NCBI GenBank assembly: GCA_013001595.1 | Contig: JABDMH010000129.1 | Location: 1-64,000 of the forward strand | Length of the DNA: 64,000 nucleotides | Direction of reading: 5' to 3' | Source: Saprospiraceae bacterium | Lineage (GTDB): Bacteria > Bacteroidota > Bacteroidia > Chitinophagales > Saprospiraceae | Part shown: positions 54,250 to 63,965 of the stretch, piece after piece | How the letters are laid out: the number at the start of each line of letters is the position of its first letter | Position numbering within the stretch: the first letter of the stretch is position 1 | Program-made: the position numbers and the translations under genes | Notes under the pieces: generated by a model | The model's database searches: none | Told to the model about the DNA's origin: nothing | What the model saw: the letters and a program-made list of their open reading frames with translations, nothing else

Positions 54250-55899
54250 TCATTTAGCAAAAAGGGGAGGACCGTAAACCGGAGGTACTTGTTGTTCTTG
54301 ATAGATTTGTGCAAGTGCAAGGATTTTCGATTCTTCAAATAGATTTCCCAAGAAACAAATGCTTGCACTCGGCTTGCCTTGATGAAATGCACTCGGCACA
54401 ACGACCACTGGCTGTCCGGTGAGGTTGGTGGCGAGAAGCTGGTTTCCTGCGAATGTAGGGGTGATGATCACATCATATTCAGACAAGAGAGTATGCATTT
54501 CTTGCACAAGCAGATTGCGAACACGATTGGCCTGGATATACTCTACCGCCGTGACTATTCTAGCAGCTCGCAGCACATTCGGCCAGGATTGCCTTATCTG
54601 ACGAACCAACTCATCATCACGATTGGTGCGTGTAAGTTCGTCAAATGCTGCTGCTGCCTCTACGTTGAGAATAAAGTCGCAATGTTCTATTGGAAGATTG
54701 ATATCAAATGATATCGGCTCTGGATTGATGCCCAGCTTGCGCAAAGAATTGATGACCGTGAGGTCAGCATCCCTAAATGGGCTCTTTTCGATGAGATCTA
54801 CAAAGTAAGCGACCTTCAATTTCTTGACATCAATGGGGTATGAAAATGAAGCCTCCACCAGTGTATTATCGATTCCATCTACACCTCTGATCACATCTAA
54901 TACCATTGCACAGTCTTCAGCTGTTCGACAGAGTGGTCCAACCTTATCCATGCTCCAACTCAAAGTCATTGCGCCTGATCGAGAAACCCTGCCAAAAGTC
55001 GGTCTTAACCCAGTTACTCCGCATCTGGTGGCAGGAGAGACTATGGAGCCCCAGGTTTCACTACCTAATGCGAATGGTACCAGCCCCGCAGCGACAGCAC
55101 TGGCTGATCCTGCTGATGATCCACTACTTCCTTGGCTAAGATCCCAGGGGTTAAGGGTATTTCCACCAAACCAGACATCTCCCCATGCCAGGGCCCCCAT
55201 AGATAGTTTACCGATAAGTACTGCACCAGCCTCTCTCAATTTCTTGACGACGGTGGCCTCTTGGTTGATCATTTGTTGTCGGTAAGGTTGGGCACCCCAG
55301 GTAGTGGGGTAGCCCGGTACGGCAAATAGATCTTTTAGGCCGTATGGAATGCCATGCAGGGGACCTCGGTATAGACCGGCATCGATTTCTTGATCGGCCT
55401 TACGGGCTTGGGACAATGCCAGTGAGTCGGTAATGGTGATGATACATTTAAGTGTATCGCCGTAGGTCTCAAGGCGAGAGATGAAGAATCTAGTCAAGTT
55501 TTCAGATGTGATCTTTCTGGCCTTAACTAGTGCTGACAATTCATGCAGACTGTAGTATGCTAGATCCTGAGAACGGTTTGGGAAGTAAACCCCTCTCGGA
55601 AGATCCCATACATTTGGTTCAGCCTCTGCCTTGGGAACGAAACCAGCTGGCAGTGGATTGAAATATAAGACTGGTGCTACTTCATTAGGGAGATTGACCT
55701 GCCGAATGGCTCGATAATTTTCAGTGTATTCTGAAAGATTGGGCCTCATACTATCGATCTCACTTTGGGTAAAATGAAGGTCTAAGATGTCTTGGATCGA
55801 CGGGAGTGGCATCTGACCATTTGCCGTCCACGAGATGGACAGCAGGACCGATATTCTAAATAGATTGGTTGATATTGTTTTCCAGTTATTCTTCCTCAT
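54250..55899 (-). CDS. Amidase signature family enzyme, probably secreted
   Basis: The 549-residue protein has an N-terminal hydrophobic stretch (FRISVLLSISWTANG) that may export it. The amidase signature core is complete: AVLIGKLSMGALAWGD with the catalytic lysine, GSSGSSAGSASAVAAGL with the first serine, and GSETWGSIVSPATRCGVTGL with the nucleophilic serine. This is the Ser-cisSer-Lys triad. GPLHGIPYGLKDLF and GLRPTFGRVSRSGAM are also typical. Family members cleave amides, including peptide amides and glutamyl-tRNA; the secreted kind has unknown substrates. It converges with the T9SS gene. Confidence 0.92.
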   Translation of the reverse strand: MRKNNWKTISTNLFRISVLLSISWTANGQMPLPSIQDILDLHFTQSEIDSMRPNLSEYTENYRAIRQVNLPNEVAPVLYFNPLPAGFVPKAEAEPNVWDLPRGVYFPNRSQDLAYYSLHELSALVKARKITSENLTRFFISRLETYGDTLKCIITITDSLALSQARKADQEIDAGLYRGPLHGIPYGLKDLFAVPGYPTTWGAQPYRQQMINQEATVVKKLREAGAVLIGKLSMGALAWGDVWFGGNTLNPWDLSQGSSGSSAGSASAVAAGLVPFALGSETWGSIVSPATRCGVTGLRPTFGRVSRSGAMTLSWSMDKVGPLCRTAEDCAMVLDVIRGVDGIDNTLVEASFSYPIDVKKLKVAYFVDLIEKSPFRDADLTVINSLRKLGINPEPISFDINLPIEHCDFILNVEAAAAFDELTRTNRDDELVRQIRQSWPNVLRAARIVTAVEYIQANRVRNLLVQEMHTLLSEYDVIITPTFAGNQLLATNLTGQPVVVVPSAFHQGKPSASICFLGNLFEESKILALAQIYQEQQVPPVYGPPLFAK

Positions 55900-56075
55900 A
55901 TCTTTAGGGGTCTACCACCTTAGGATCAGCCTCTTTTGCTGGTTCTAATTAAGCTGCAAATCTCCTTGGAAAAGTAAATATCTTTTGCATGTCCTGGAGC
56001 CAGATCTGAAGGTGTTTTCATCAACTGGGAATTAAAGTTTTGCAAGGAGAATGTCTAAGATTTCTCTCAAGCTAA

Positions 56076-56109
56076 GTAAAAAAAGAAAGGTGGAGCCAAG
56101 ACTCCACCC
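56076..56109 (-). terminator. Rho-independent terminator of pckA
   Basis: On the minus strand GGTGGAG and CTCCACC form a 7-base GC-rich stem with a TCTTGG loop (56089-56108), followed by a T-rich tract (56076-56088 on the plus strand is an A run). It lies about 30 bases after the pckA stop and should end its transcript. Confidence 0.85.
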
Positions 56110-56137
56110 TGATAAACACTCCTTGCTTTATGGCAGG

Positions 56138-57721
56138 CTACGCAACGGTAGGTCCTGCGCCGATAATCTCTTTGTTTACATTAACCTTAAATTGTTCAAA
56201 ATTCTCGTTGAATAACTCAACCAATTTATTCATGGTGATATCATAATCTGCTTTGTTTTCCCAAGTTTCTTTTGGATCAAGCACATTGTCCGGCACACCA
56301 GGACATTTAGTAGGAATGTGAAGTCCGAAATGAGGTTCAATTATGGTATCGCATTGATCAAACGAGCCATTATGTATGGCATCAATGATTGCTCTTGTGT
56401 ATTTCAATTTTATTCGGCTGCCAACTCCATAACTGCCTCCTGTCCAGCCCGTATTAACCAGATATGCCTTGGCGCCATGGTTTTTGATCTTCTCTGCCAG
56501 TAGCTCTGCATACCTATTGGGATGCCACATCATGAAGGCGGCGCCGAAGCAGGCAGAAAAGGTAGCTTGGGGCTCCTTCACACCCATTTCCGTACCCGCC
56601 ACCTTAGCAGTATAACCTGAAATGAAGTGGTAACTAGCTTGTTCCGGTGTCAAAATACTTACTGGAGGTAGCACACCAAATGCATCAGCAGTCAAGAATA
56701 TAACATTCTCTGCATGCCCTGCGATGCAAGGTGTCTGAATATTGTCAATGTAATGAATGGGGTAAGATGCACGTGTATTTTGAGTAATACTGGTATCTGA
56801 ATAGTCCACTGCTCTAGTTAACTTGTCATACACGACATTTTCTAATACAGTACCGAATCTGATGGCATTGTATATATCCGGTTCATTCTCAGGGCTAAGA
56901 TCAATGGCTTTAGCATAGCAACCACCTTCGATATTGAACACACCATGGTCAGTCCAACAGTGCTCATCATCTCCGATTAGTCTTCGTTTCGGATCTGCAC
57001 TTAAGGTTGTTTTTCCAGTACCTGATAATCCAAATAGGATGGAGACGTCATCACCTTCACCCACATTTGCGGAACAATGCATGGGAAGAACATCTTGCAA
57101 AGGCATGAGATAATTCATGACCGAGAAGATACCTTTCTTCATTTCTCCAGCATATTCTGTACCTAATATAACAAACTCTTTACGCTCTAAATGTAGATCT
57201 ACGCTTGTGGTAGAAGTCATCTGAGATGTATAGCGATTGGCTGGAAATACCCCCCCGTTAAAGATGACGTAGTCTGGATCACCAAAATCTTTTAATTCCT
57301 CCTGAGTAGGCATAATGAGCATATTCTGCATAAACAGTGCATGATATGCGCGGGTACAAATGATACGCACTTTTAGCCTATGAGCGGGATCCCAGCCGGC
57401 ATATGCATCTACCACAAATATCCGATCGATACTATTCAGAAAATCTATAGCCCGTTCACGATTGATCATGAACGTGTGTTCATCTAGTTCAATATTTATT
57501 TCGCCCCAATCGATGTTATTTTCTGACTTTGGGGTGCGTACAATCCGCTTGTCTTTAGGACTTCTACCAGTTTTCTTTCCTGAGTACACCAACAATGCCC
57601 CTTTGTCTGAGATGGCAGTTCCTTCTTCATGACGCAGTGCTATTTCATAGAGTTCTGGAACACTCAAATTGCGGTGAACATTTTTAGTGTCAATTTCGTA
57701 AATAGATAAATCTAAGCTCAT
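56138..57721 (-). CDS. pckA: Phosphoenolpyruvate carboxykinase (ATP)
   Basis: The 527-residue length is right for ATP-dependent PEPCK. The kinase-1a motif [14 protein letters not shown] (Walker A at 231-238) and the metal-binding DDEHCW region are present, as are [12 protein letters not shown], the [11 protein letters not shown] oxaloacetate-binding part and [17 protein letters not shown]. It converts oxaloacetate and ATP to phosphoenolpyruvate and CO2, the first step of gluconeogenesis. A clear terminator lies 30 bases downstream. It is monocistronic, and the spacing to pntB is 187 bases. Confidence 0.97.
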   Translation of the reverse strand: MSLDLSIYEIDTKNVHRNLSVPELYEIALRHEEGTAISDKGALLVYSGKKTGRSPKDKRIVRTPKSENNIDWGEINIELDEHTFMINRERAIDFLNSIDRIFVVDAYAGWDPAHRLKVRIICTRAYHALFMQNMLIMPTQEELKDFGDPDYVIFNGGVFPANRYTSQMTSTTSVDLHLERKEFVILGTEYAGEMKKGIFSVMNYLMPLQDVLPMHCSANVGEGDDVSILFGLSGTGKTTLSADPKRRLIGDDEHCWTDHGVFNIEGGCYAKAIDLSPENEPDIYNAIRFGTVLENVVYDKLTRAVDYSDTSITQNTRASYPIHYIDNIQTPCIAGHAENVIFLTADAFGVLPPVSILTPEQASYHFISGYTAKVAGTEMGVKEPQATFSACFGAAFMMWHPNRYAELLAEKIKNHGAKAYLVNTGWTGGSYGVGSRIKLKYTRAIIDAIHNGSFDQCDTIIEPHFGLHIPTKCPGVPDNVLDPKETWENKADYDITMNKLVELFNENFEQFKVNVNKEIIGAGPTVA

Positions 57722-57908
57722 ATGTATTGTTTTAATGCTTGTTGATTCACGAACTTATAATTGATACCATCCTCCTGCAAAAAGATAATAGTGATATCGC
57801 TCATGTATGGCAATGATCCTCCCCGTTTCATATGTAGATCAAAAGCATTTCGAGGGCTTTCAATTTTGTAGTATAAGAACTCAAAGGAAGGATAAGACCT
57901 TTATAACG

Positions 57909-59312
57909 CTATAGATTCTTCACTTCTTGCACCAATTTTTGAATGGAGTCTTTGGCATCTCCGAAGAGCATGCGGTTTTTTTCATGGAAAAATAGGGGAT
58001 TTTGTATGCCGGCATAGCCTGGATTCATACTCCGCTTTAAGACGATAATGTTCTTTGCATTCCAAACTTCCAACACGGGCATCCCGTATATAGGACTTCC
58101 AGGATCATCGAGGGCTGCGGGATTGACCACATCATTAGCTCCAACAATTACCACCGTATCTGTGTCCTTCAAGGCTGCGTTGGCATCATCCAGATCTAGC
58201 AATTTGGGATAGGGCACATCGGCTTCTGCTAGCAGTACATTCATGTGCCCAGGCATCCTACCAGCAACGGGATGGATTGCATATTTTACATCCACTCCAT
58301 TGGCTTCTAAAAGGTCGTCTAATTCTTTAACTACTTTTTGAGCCTGGGCAACCGCTAAGCCATAGCCAGGTACGAAAATCACCGAATTAGCATAAAAGAG
58401 CTGAATGGAAACATCTGTAACGGTGGCTACTTTGGCTACTTGATCACCACTATCCGCAGCAGCTGGACCACCAGCACTGCCAAATCCACCTACGATCACA
58501 TTAAGAAGGGAGCGATTCATGGCTTCGCACATCAGCACAGTCAGGATAGTACCAGCTGCTCCCACCAAAATACCACCCACCAACATGATTTGATTGTTAT
58601 AAATCAAACCGGCAGCAGCGGCAGAAAGACCAGTGAAAGAGTTCAACAGTGAGATTACCACTGGCATGTCAGCGCCTCCAATCGGGGCAACAAAGGAAAA
58701 TCCATAAATCAGCGCCAAAACCAAAAACACTATTGCTAAAACCAGACCTGCAGCCTGCCCTTGAATCATCAGGACAATAGCCAAGACCAAGACACCAATT
58801 AGAAGGAATAGGTTAATCACACTGTGTTTTGGCAATATGACATGCTTGTCTTGAATCCTTCCATCAAGTTTAGCAAAAGCCAACATGCTCCCGGTAAAGG
58901 AAATGGCGCCAATCAATAGTGTAAATAAAACAATACCGAGTTGTCCCACACCTAGGGACATGCTGCCATCGTAATATTTTAATAGTTCGGCCAAGGCCAA
59001 TACCGAAGCACAAGCACCTCCTAAGCCATTGAATACAGAGACCATCTGGGGCATGGCGGTCATTTGGATCTTCTTAGCTGCCAACCATCCAATGATTCCA
59101 CCAACTATTAAGCCCCCGGCTATCCATGCATAGTTATTTTCTGCGCCACTAAGTGGATAGGCAAGTGTGGCAACAATGGCGATGCCCATGCCGATTCCGG
59201 CCCAAATATTACCTTTCCTGGCAGTGTCGGGTGAACTCAAGAGTCGTAACCCCCACACAAAGGCGACAGCCCCGATCAGATAGCTTAGATTTATATAGGT
59301 AGTCAGCAGCAT
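57909..59312 (-). CDS. pntB: NAD(P) transhydrogenase subunit beta
   Basis: At 467 residues this has the PntB shape: many hydrophobic helices in the first two thirds (about ten), then the soluble NADP-binding domain with FVPGYGLAVAQAQKVVKEL and IHPVAGRMPGHMNVLLAEADV. ILKRSMNPGYAGIQNPLFF marks the NADP site. The complex uses the proton gradient to drive hydride transfer from NADH to NADP. It lies four bases after the pntAB-type gene, which itself lies 14 bases after pntAA, so the three are one operon in the usual order. Confidence 0.96.
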   Translation of the reverse strand: MLLTTYINLSYLIGAVAFVWGLRLLSSPDTARKGNIWAGIGMGIAIVATLAYPLSGAENNYAWIAGGLIVGGIIGWLAAKKIQMTAMPQMVSVFNGLGGACASVLALAELLKYYDGSMSLGVGQLGIVLFTLLIGAISFTGSMLAFAKLDGRIQDKHVILPKHSVINLFLLIGVLVLAIVLMIQGQAAGLVLAIVFLVLALIYGFSFVAPIGGADMPVVISLLNSFTGLSAAAAGLIYNNQIMLVGGILVGAAGTILTVLMCEAMNRSLLNVIVGGFGSAGGPAAADSGDQVAKVATVTDVSIQLFYANSVIFVPGYGLAVAQAQKVVKELDDLLEANGVDVKYAIHPVAGRMPGHMNVLLAEADVPYPKLLDLDDANAALKDTDTVVIVGANDVVNPAALDDPGSPIYGMPVLEVWNAKNIIVLKRSMNPGYAGIQNPLFFHEKNRMLFGDAKDSIQKLVQEVKNL

Positions 59313-59316
59313 GAAC

Positions 59317-59628
59317 TTATTTCTTTTTCTTTTTAAACATTTCTAGCATTCGATCCGTAACAGCAAACCCACCAATCACATTAACCATCCCTAGAATGAC
59401 ACCGAGGGTACCCAATCCAAGTTGAAGAAAGTCGTCCGTGGCTGCCTGGCGAACCAATAATATGGCACCAATGATAACCACACCACTGATTGCATTGGCA
59501 CCTGACATAAGTGGTGTATGCAATACTGTAGGAACTTTGGAAATGACTTCAAACCCCAAAATGATCGTAAAGATCAAGAGGTAAATCATGATGAGTTGCG
59601 AATTGAAAAACTGAAAGACAGTATCCAT
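59317..59628 (-). CDS. pntAB: NAD(P) transhydrogenase subunit alpha, membrane part (PntAB)
   Basis: The 103-residue product has three hydrophobic segments (about 9-30, 40-62 and 68-92) and the motif FEVISKVPTVLHTPLMSGANAIS, the conserved signature of the C-terminal membrane part of the alpha subunit when it is a separate gene. This split arrangement is known from Rhodospirillum. It provides proton-channel helices with PntB. The lysine-rich tail (MFKKKKK) is unusual but short. Confidence 0.94.
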   Translation of the reverse strand: MDTVFQFFNSQLIMIYLLIFTIILGFEVISKVPTVLHTPLMSGANAISGVVIIGAILLVRQAATDDFLQLGLGTLGVILGMVNVIGGFAVTDRMLEMFKKKKK

Positions 59629-59642
59629 AGTGTGATTTGAAA

Positions 59643-60713
59643 TTAATGCGTAATGTAAGCGGATTGCACGATCTCATTTTCAAAATCGAGATGAAGATCT
59701 CCGTCTTTGATAATTAATTTGAGGAAGTTTAACAGGTTGTTTGCATAGAGGGTGCTGGCATCTTCTGGCATATCAGCCGCTAGGTCAGAATTACCAATGA
59801 TCCAGACGCCATGGTGCTGTGTCGTTTCTTGATCAACAGTAAGTTCACAGTTGCCCCCAGTGGATGCAGCTAAGTCCACGATGACAGAACCCTCCTTCAT
59901 TTTTTCTACGGTACTTGCAGGCACCAAAATCGGCGCTTTCCGTCCTCTTACCTGTGCAGTAGTTATAATGATATCTGCTTTCATGGCTCGTTTCTGCACC
60001 TCTTCACGCTGTCGTTTGATAAAGTCTTCGTCTTGCTCTACAGCATAGCCTCCAGCCCCCGTATCTTCTTTGGCACCAGCAACTTCAACAAACTTTGCTC
60101 CCAGACTCAATACCTCCTCTTTCGCTGCTGATCGTGTATCAAATGCTTCCACCTGTGCCCCTAATCTTTTGGCAGTGGCTATCGCCTGAAGTCCTGCAAC
60201 TCCGGCCCCCAACACCAACACGGTGGCAGGTTTAATGCTCCCTGCAGCAGTGATCATCATAGGGAAGTATCGTGGTAATTTGTTGGCTGCGGCCAGTACA
60301 GATTTGTAGCCAGCTATAGCCGCCATGGAGCTAAGTACATCCATGGATTGGGCAAGTGTAGTACGAGGAATCATGTCCATACTGATGGCCTGTAGTCCTT
60401 TCGACTTTAGTTTCTCAGCAACGTCTTGGTAGAAAAAAGGCTTAAATTCAGCAATCAATAATTTGTCTTTTGCAATGCTGGGTAGAGACTCATCATCTAC
60501 TGGACTAATCGAAACGAGAACATCAGCTTGTGTCAATAGTTCTGCTCTCGAGCACTTGGTAGCAGAGTCATATTGATCATCGCTGAATCCTGCTTGATTA
60601 CCAGCACCGTTTTCGATAAGAACAGACGCTCCAAGATCTGCTATTTTTTTCGCCACAGATGGCACAATGGCCACCCGGTTGTCGTCTTTTTCAGCAAGTA
60701 CCCCTAGTTTCAT
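59643..60713 (-). CDS. pntAA: NAD(P) transhydrogenase subunit alpha, NAD-binding part (PntAA)
   Basis: The 356-residue protein has the alanine-dehydrogenase-like fold: MKLGVLAEKDDNRVAIVPSV at the start, LISIDMIPRTTLAQSMDVLSS (here AISMDMIPRTTLAQ), the Rossmann motif LVLGAGVAGLQAIATAKRLGA and the VDLAASTGGNCELT region near the end. It binds NAD(H) at the cytoplasmic face and donates hydride to NADP on PntB. It is first in the operon. The 251-base gap to the divergent YkuK-like gene holds the promoters. Confidence 0.96.
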   Translation of the reverse strand: MKLGVLAEKDDNRVAIVPSVAKKIADLGASVLIENGAGNQAGFSDDQYDSATKCSRAELLTQADVLVSISPVDDESLPSIAKDKLLIAEFKPFFYQDVAEKLKSKGLQAISMDMIPRTTLAQSMDVLSSMAAIAGYKSVLAAANKLPRYFPMMITAAGSIKPATVLVLGAGVAGLQAIATAKRLGAQVEAFDTRSAAKEEVLSLGAKFVEVAGAKEDTGAGGYAVEQDEDFIKRQREEVQKRAMKADIIITTAQVRGRKAPILVPASTVEKMKEGSVIVDLAASTGGNCELTVDQETTQHHGVWIIGNSDLAADMPEDASTLYANNLLNFLKLIIKDGDLHLDFENEIVQSAYITH

Positions 60714-60964
60714 AATTTGATCATGCTATGGCCCGCAAAATAGCGAATAAATGCTAGTCTGGACAACTCCAGAGTCTATTTCGCAGCTAATGTTTTTCAC
60801 GCTCTTTTTCTTAAGAGGAACTTTGGAAAGAACTGATTTAGTGGCCGCACAGATATCTTTGCAAATATTTAATATTTCTTTATTGTTCTTCGCAGGGATG
60901 CTCTTGCGGTTTTATCTATTTTAGACTGCGAAGTGATGATTAATAACACTACAAAAACCTTTTG

Positions 60965-61441
60965 ATGGAAGGAAAATGGAGAAGGTTGAATGGAGATAAG
61001 ATTCAACTACCGATCCTTAAAGCAGTTGAGCAGACCATATGTCATGAGAAAGCTCAAGGCAATAGGCTTAAGGTATGCATTGGCACAGATTCACAAGCCT
61101 ATCATGATAGGGTAGATTTTGCCACCGTCATTGTCTTTCTCAGGGAGAAAAAGGGTGGATTTATGTTCATCCACAACGATTCTTCACCAAAGAAGATGCA
61201 TTTGAAGGAAAGGCTGATTTTGGAAGTGGCAAAATCTGTTGAGGTGGCATATGCATTGTGTGACATCCTTGACAAGCACGAGGTGGAACTTGAAGTACAT
61301 GCCGACATCAATACGGACCCAAACTTTCAATCCAATACTGCCCTAAGTGAGGCCATGGGCTACATCTTGAGTATGGGTTTTGTCTTTAGGGCTAAGCCTG
61401 ACGCCTTTGCCAGCAGTAGTTGCGCAGATAAGGTAGTATGA
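60965..61441 (+). CDS. YkuK-like (DUF458) RNase H-like protein
   Basis: An ATG at 60965 (one codon after a TTG) gives 158 residues. CIGTDSQAYHDRVDFATVIVF is the opening of the DUF458/YkuK family, an RNase H-like fold with possible catalytic aspartates. VHADINTDPNFQSNTALSEA and GFVFRAKPDAFASSSCADK complete the pattern. The family's role is unknown; a nuclease activity is suggested by fold only. It is divergent from the transhydrogenase operon and about 140 bases before the asparaginase-like gene. Confidence 0.85.
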   Translation: MEGKWRRLNGDKIQLPILKAVEQTICHEKAQGNRLKVCIGTDSQAYHDRVDFATVIVFLREKKGGFMFIHNDSSPKKMHLKERLILEVAKSVEVAYALCDILDKHEVELEVHADINTDPNFQSNTALSEAMGYILSMGFVFRAKPDAFASSSCADKVV

Positions 61442-61579
61442 CAGGGTATAAAATCCGATTGGTGGCATTCTGAATAAGACAGCTATCTGCTAAATTTTCC
61501 AGTAAATCCACTCTATCCGGTATTTGCAATGGCATAGAAATGAATTTGATTTCCACCTGACAAAAGAATACCTAATGAT

Positions 61580-62068
61580 ATGGTCCAAATATTTATAACT
61601 GGGGGTACATTTGACAAGGCGTACAATTATATCACAGGGGAATTGACTTTTTTTGAAACACACATCGACGCCATGCTAAAGCGGGGGCGTTGTGCTGTAG
61701 ACTATGATGTTAAGACCTTGATGATGAAAGATAGTCTTGAGCTAACTGATAAAGATCGTACTCATATCTTACAAAGCTGCCGTGAGTCACTCCATCATAG
61801 AATTATGATTACTCACGGCACCGATACCATGGTCGATACGGCAACTTTTCTTGCATCGCATGATTTACCAAAGACCATCGTATTAACTGGTGCGATGATT
61901 CCATATAGTATAGGTCACTCATCAGATGGATTTTTCAATCTGGGAAGCGCCTTGGCATTCTTGCAATGTCGGGAGCAGGGAGTTTGGGTGGTGATGAATG
62001 GAAGGTGTTTCCCTTGGAATGGAGTCCAGAAAAATTACACCACTGGATATTTTGAAGAAAGTGTCTAG
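61580..62068 (+). CDS. One-domain asparaginase-like protein
   Basis: The 162-residue protein is the N-terminal domain of type I asparaginases: TGGTFDKAYN (Thr10 as nucleophile), HGTDTM (79-84, Thr81 and Asp82 of the second triad) and IVLTGAMIPYSIGHSSDGFFNL. The C-terminal domain, which completes the substrate site between subunits in full-length enzymes, is missing, and the gene ends cleanly with FEESV. Short one-domain forms exist as natural families, so this may be intact rather than broken. The bases after the stop give no further homology. Confidence 0.8.
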   Translation: MVQIFITGGTFDKAYNYITGELTFFETHIDAMLKRGRCAVDYDVKTLMMKDSLELTDKDRTHILQSCRESLHHRIMITHGTDTMVDTATFLASHDLPKTIVLTGAMIPYSIGHSSDGFFNLGSALAFLQCREQGVWVVMNGRCFPWNGVQKNYTTGYFEESV

Positions 62069-62638
62069 GAGGTCTTTGAAATATTCAGCTTACTCTGAAG
62101 TGGTAGATCGTCATTCTGGTTGGACCAGGGGAGAGAAGCTAGCGAAAATTGTGACTGATGAGGAGCAACGAAGTCAGAGGAGAGATGGTAATAGCTGATA
62201 CCGAATAGATAAGAAATATAGATATAAGAAGTTCTGGCCAAGCTGAGTATTTCGACGGTCTCAAGTGGCACTTCACAGAGATTTTGAGCACCACATCAGA
62301 CTACAATCTATGCCTGATCGAGTGGCGTTGTATGGACCAACTGACAGGAGGGATGCACCATGAAAGAGCTGCCTATCACCTCCGCTGGCACGGCCAGTAA
62401 TATCTGATTCGAATTTATTACACTTAGGGGCAATATTTTCTCGAGAATCGCTTTATGTATAGTATACGAACAGTTCCATCCTTCATCGAATTCACTCTTC
62501 ACTATAATACCTTAAGAAAATGACTTCCCTGTCATTGTAGGTGTCATTTTTACCAACATACTCATTGCTCTAGGGAGTAGCTCAGGACTTTTTTAGGCAG
62601 TAAAACACTTTTTTATTTGGTATTAAATTGACCCTTTT
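62069..62638. other. Gap of about 570 bases without a recognised gene
   Basis: The first 130 bases keep an open plus-strand frame (SLKYSAYSEVVDRHSGW and so on) that overlaps the asparaginase end; it is probably accidental. The remainder is AT-rich and has only short frames on either strand. No repeat of the palindromic family is present here. Confidence 0.4.
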
Positions 62639-62860
62639 ATGATCTTCTTTGCTCATCAGTGGAGTTTTTTGGCGTTTGCTAAACTTTTCCTCTTTTTCTT
62701 ACTTAAAATCGATAGAACTGCTCCTTCAGGAGTAGCGTCAGGTAATCAATCTGACGAAACTGTATCCTTATCAAAGGATGCTGATGCTCTTAATTGGCAG
62801 ACGATAGATGACCTTCGCTTGTACGGAGAGCATGGTCCTCGCATTTCTACTGGCAAATAA
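62639..62860 (+). CDS. Possible small protein with one hydrophobic segment, doubtful
   Basis: A 73-codon frame begins with ATG after an AT-rich stretch. Residues 2-25 are hydrophobic (FFAHQWSFLAFAKLFLFFLL), followed by a polar tail. No homology is recognised. Support comes only from the plus-strand terminator at 63048-63075, which implies that some transcript on this strand ends there. Confidence 0.25.
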   Translation: MIFFAHQWSFLAFAKLFLFFLLKIDRTAPSGVASGNQSDETVSLSKDADALNWQTIDDLRLYGEHGPRISTGK

Positions 62861-63047
62861 GAGTCAATTGGGTGACGGCCAGTGCGTGGGTTATCGATTC
62901 ATTTCTATACCGTATGGTGTTGAGATCGGTAATAATTTCACTACTATCTCGATCTTCGATATGCTACCACTGGCCTTATTAATTTAAATCTCAAAAATTT
63001 ATATAAGAATAAGTTTGCAGTACTGGTACATAAGTTGGTATTACAGA

Positions 63048-63075
63048 AGCCGCGCTAAAAGTAGCGCGGCTTTTT
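63048..63075 (+). terminator. Rho-independent terminator on the plus strand
   Basis: AAGCCGCGCTA (63048-63058) and TAGCGCGGCTT (63062-63072) form a perfect 11-base stem with a 3-base loop, ending in a run of five T. It is oriented for plus-strand transcription, yet no secure plus-strand gene lies within about 1 kb upstream. It also sits 18 bases after the stop of the minus-strand gene at 63093, where it could fold but would lack a T tract. Confidence 0.8.
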
Positions 63076-63092
63076 AGCATGTTGAATGACAT

Positions 63093-63866
63093 CTAACTGC
63101 GATAGGTTTGTTGAATGTAAGCACTTAAATCACGATATAGGTTTTTTTCTAAATCATGATCCTTAAGAAACTCCAAATGTTTATTAATAACAGACTGATC
63201 GCCTCTTTTCGCTGGGCCGGTTTGCGCATTTCTGGGCCCCATTCGTTCAGCTTTTTCAAAAGTCTCCTGCGTGAGTGGTTTTAGTAGATCAAAGTCAATA
63301 TTATTTTCAGCACATAATTTCTGACTGATCTGCATCATGGCATTTGAGAAATTACATGCGAAGACCGCTGCTACATGCAATGCAAACCGCTGCTCGTCGG
63401 TGATGACATGAGTCGCACGTGTCAAATGCTTGACCAATTGTGTCAGCCTTTTTTCCGTTGAGTCATCAGAGGCCGTGATCAGTATGGGAAGTGATTTCCA
63501 AACGGTAGTCTTGTTTTTTGAAATGGTCTGAAGAGGATAAATTACACCATATTTTCTCGACATGTCTTTAAAGACTGTCGATGCAACAGAACCTGCAGTG
63601 TGACAAATGATCTTGTTATCGGGTAGGGGAGTCTGAGTTAGAATGTCTGCAATGGCGTCATCATTGACAGCTAAAATCAAAAGGTCAAAATTTGGTTTTA
63701 GACGGGACAATTCGTGGTTATGGTCGGCTTTGACCTGCATAGCCAAATTTTTAGCATGACCTTTATCTCTGCTAATGATTTGATGTATTTTAACTCCACC
63801 GATTTTCTGCAGTGCTAGAGCGAGTTGTGTGGCTACGTTTCCTGAGCCAATAAAACTGATTTTCAT
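63093..63866 (-). CDS. DUF2520 protein with Rossmann-like N-terminal domain
   Basis: The 257-residue protein starts with a nucleotide-binding motif, FIGSGNVATQLALAL (residues 5-19), as in F420- or NADP-dependent reductases. ICHTAGSVASTVF and GVIYPLQTISKN follow, then the C-terminal DUF2520 helical domain with HVAAVFACNFSNAMM and the signature GPRNAQTGPAKRGD. The fold is like 6-phosphogluconate or prephenate dehydrogenases. The substrate is unknown. The family is common and single-copy in Bacteroidota. Confidence 0.92.
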   Translation of the reverse strand: MKISFIGSGNVATQLALALQKIGGVKIHQIISRDKGHAKNLAMQVKADHNHELSRLKPNFDLLILAVNDDAIADILTQTPLPDNKIICHTAGSVASTVFKDMSRKYGVIYPLQTISKNKTTVWKSLPILITASDDSTEKRLTQLVKHLTRATHVITDEQRFALHVAAVFACNFSNAMMQISQKLCAENNIDFDLLKPLTQETFEKAERMGPRNAQTGPAKRGDQSVINKHLEFLKDHDLEKNLYRDLSAYIQQTYRS

Positions 63867-63965
63867 GGTTTTTTGAAACCCTCTTGGTTTTTAGAAATGA
63901 TTAAAAAATGGTAAGATAATAGCGTAAATAGTTGAATTGGAAAAGTACTCATGCGCTCGCACTAG

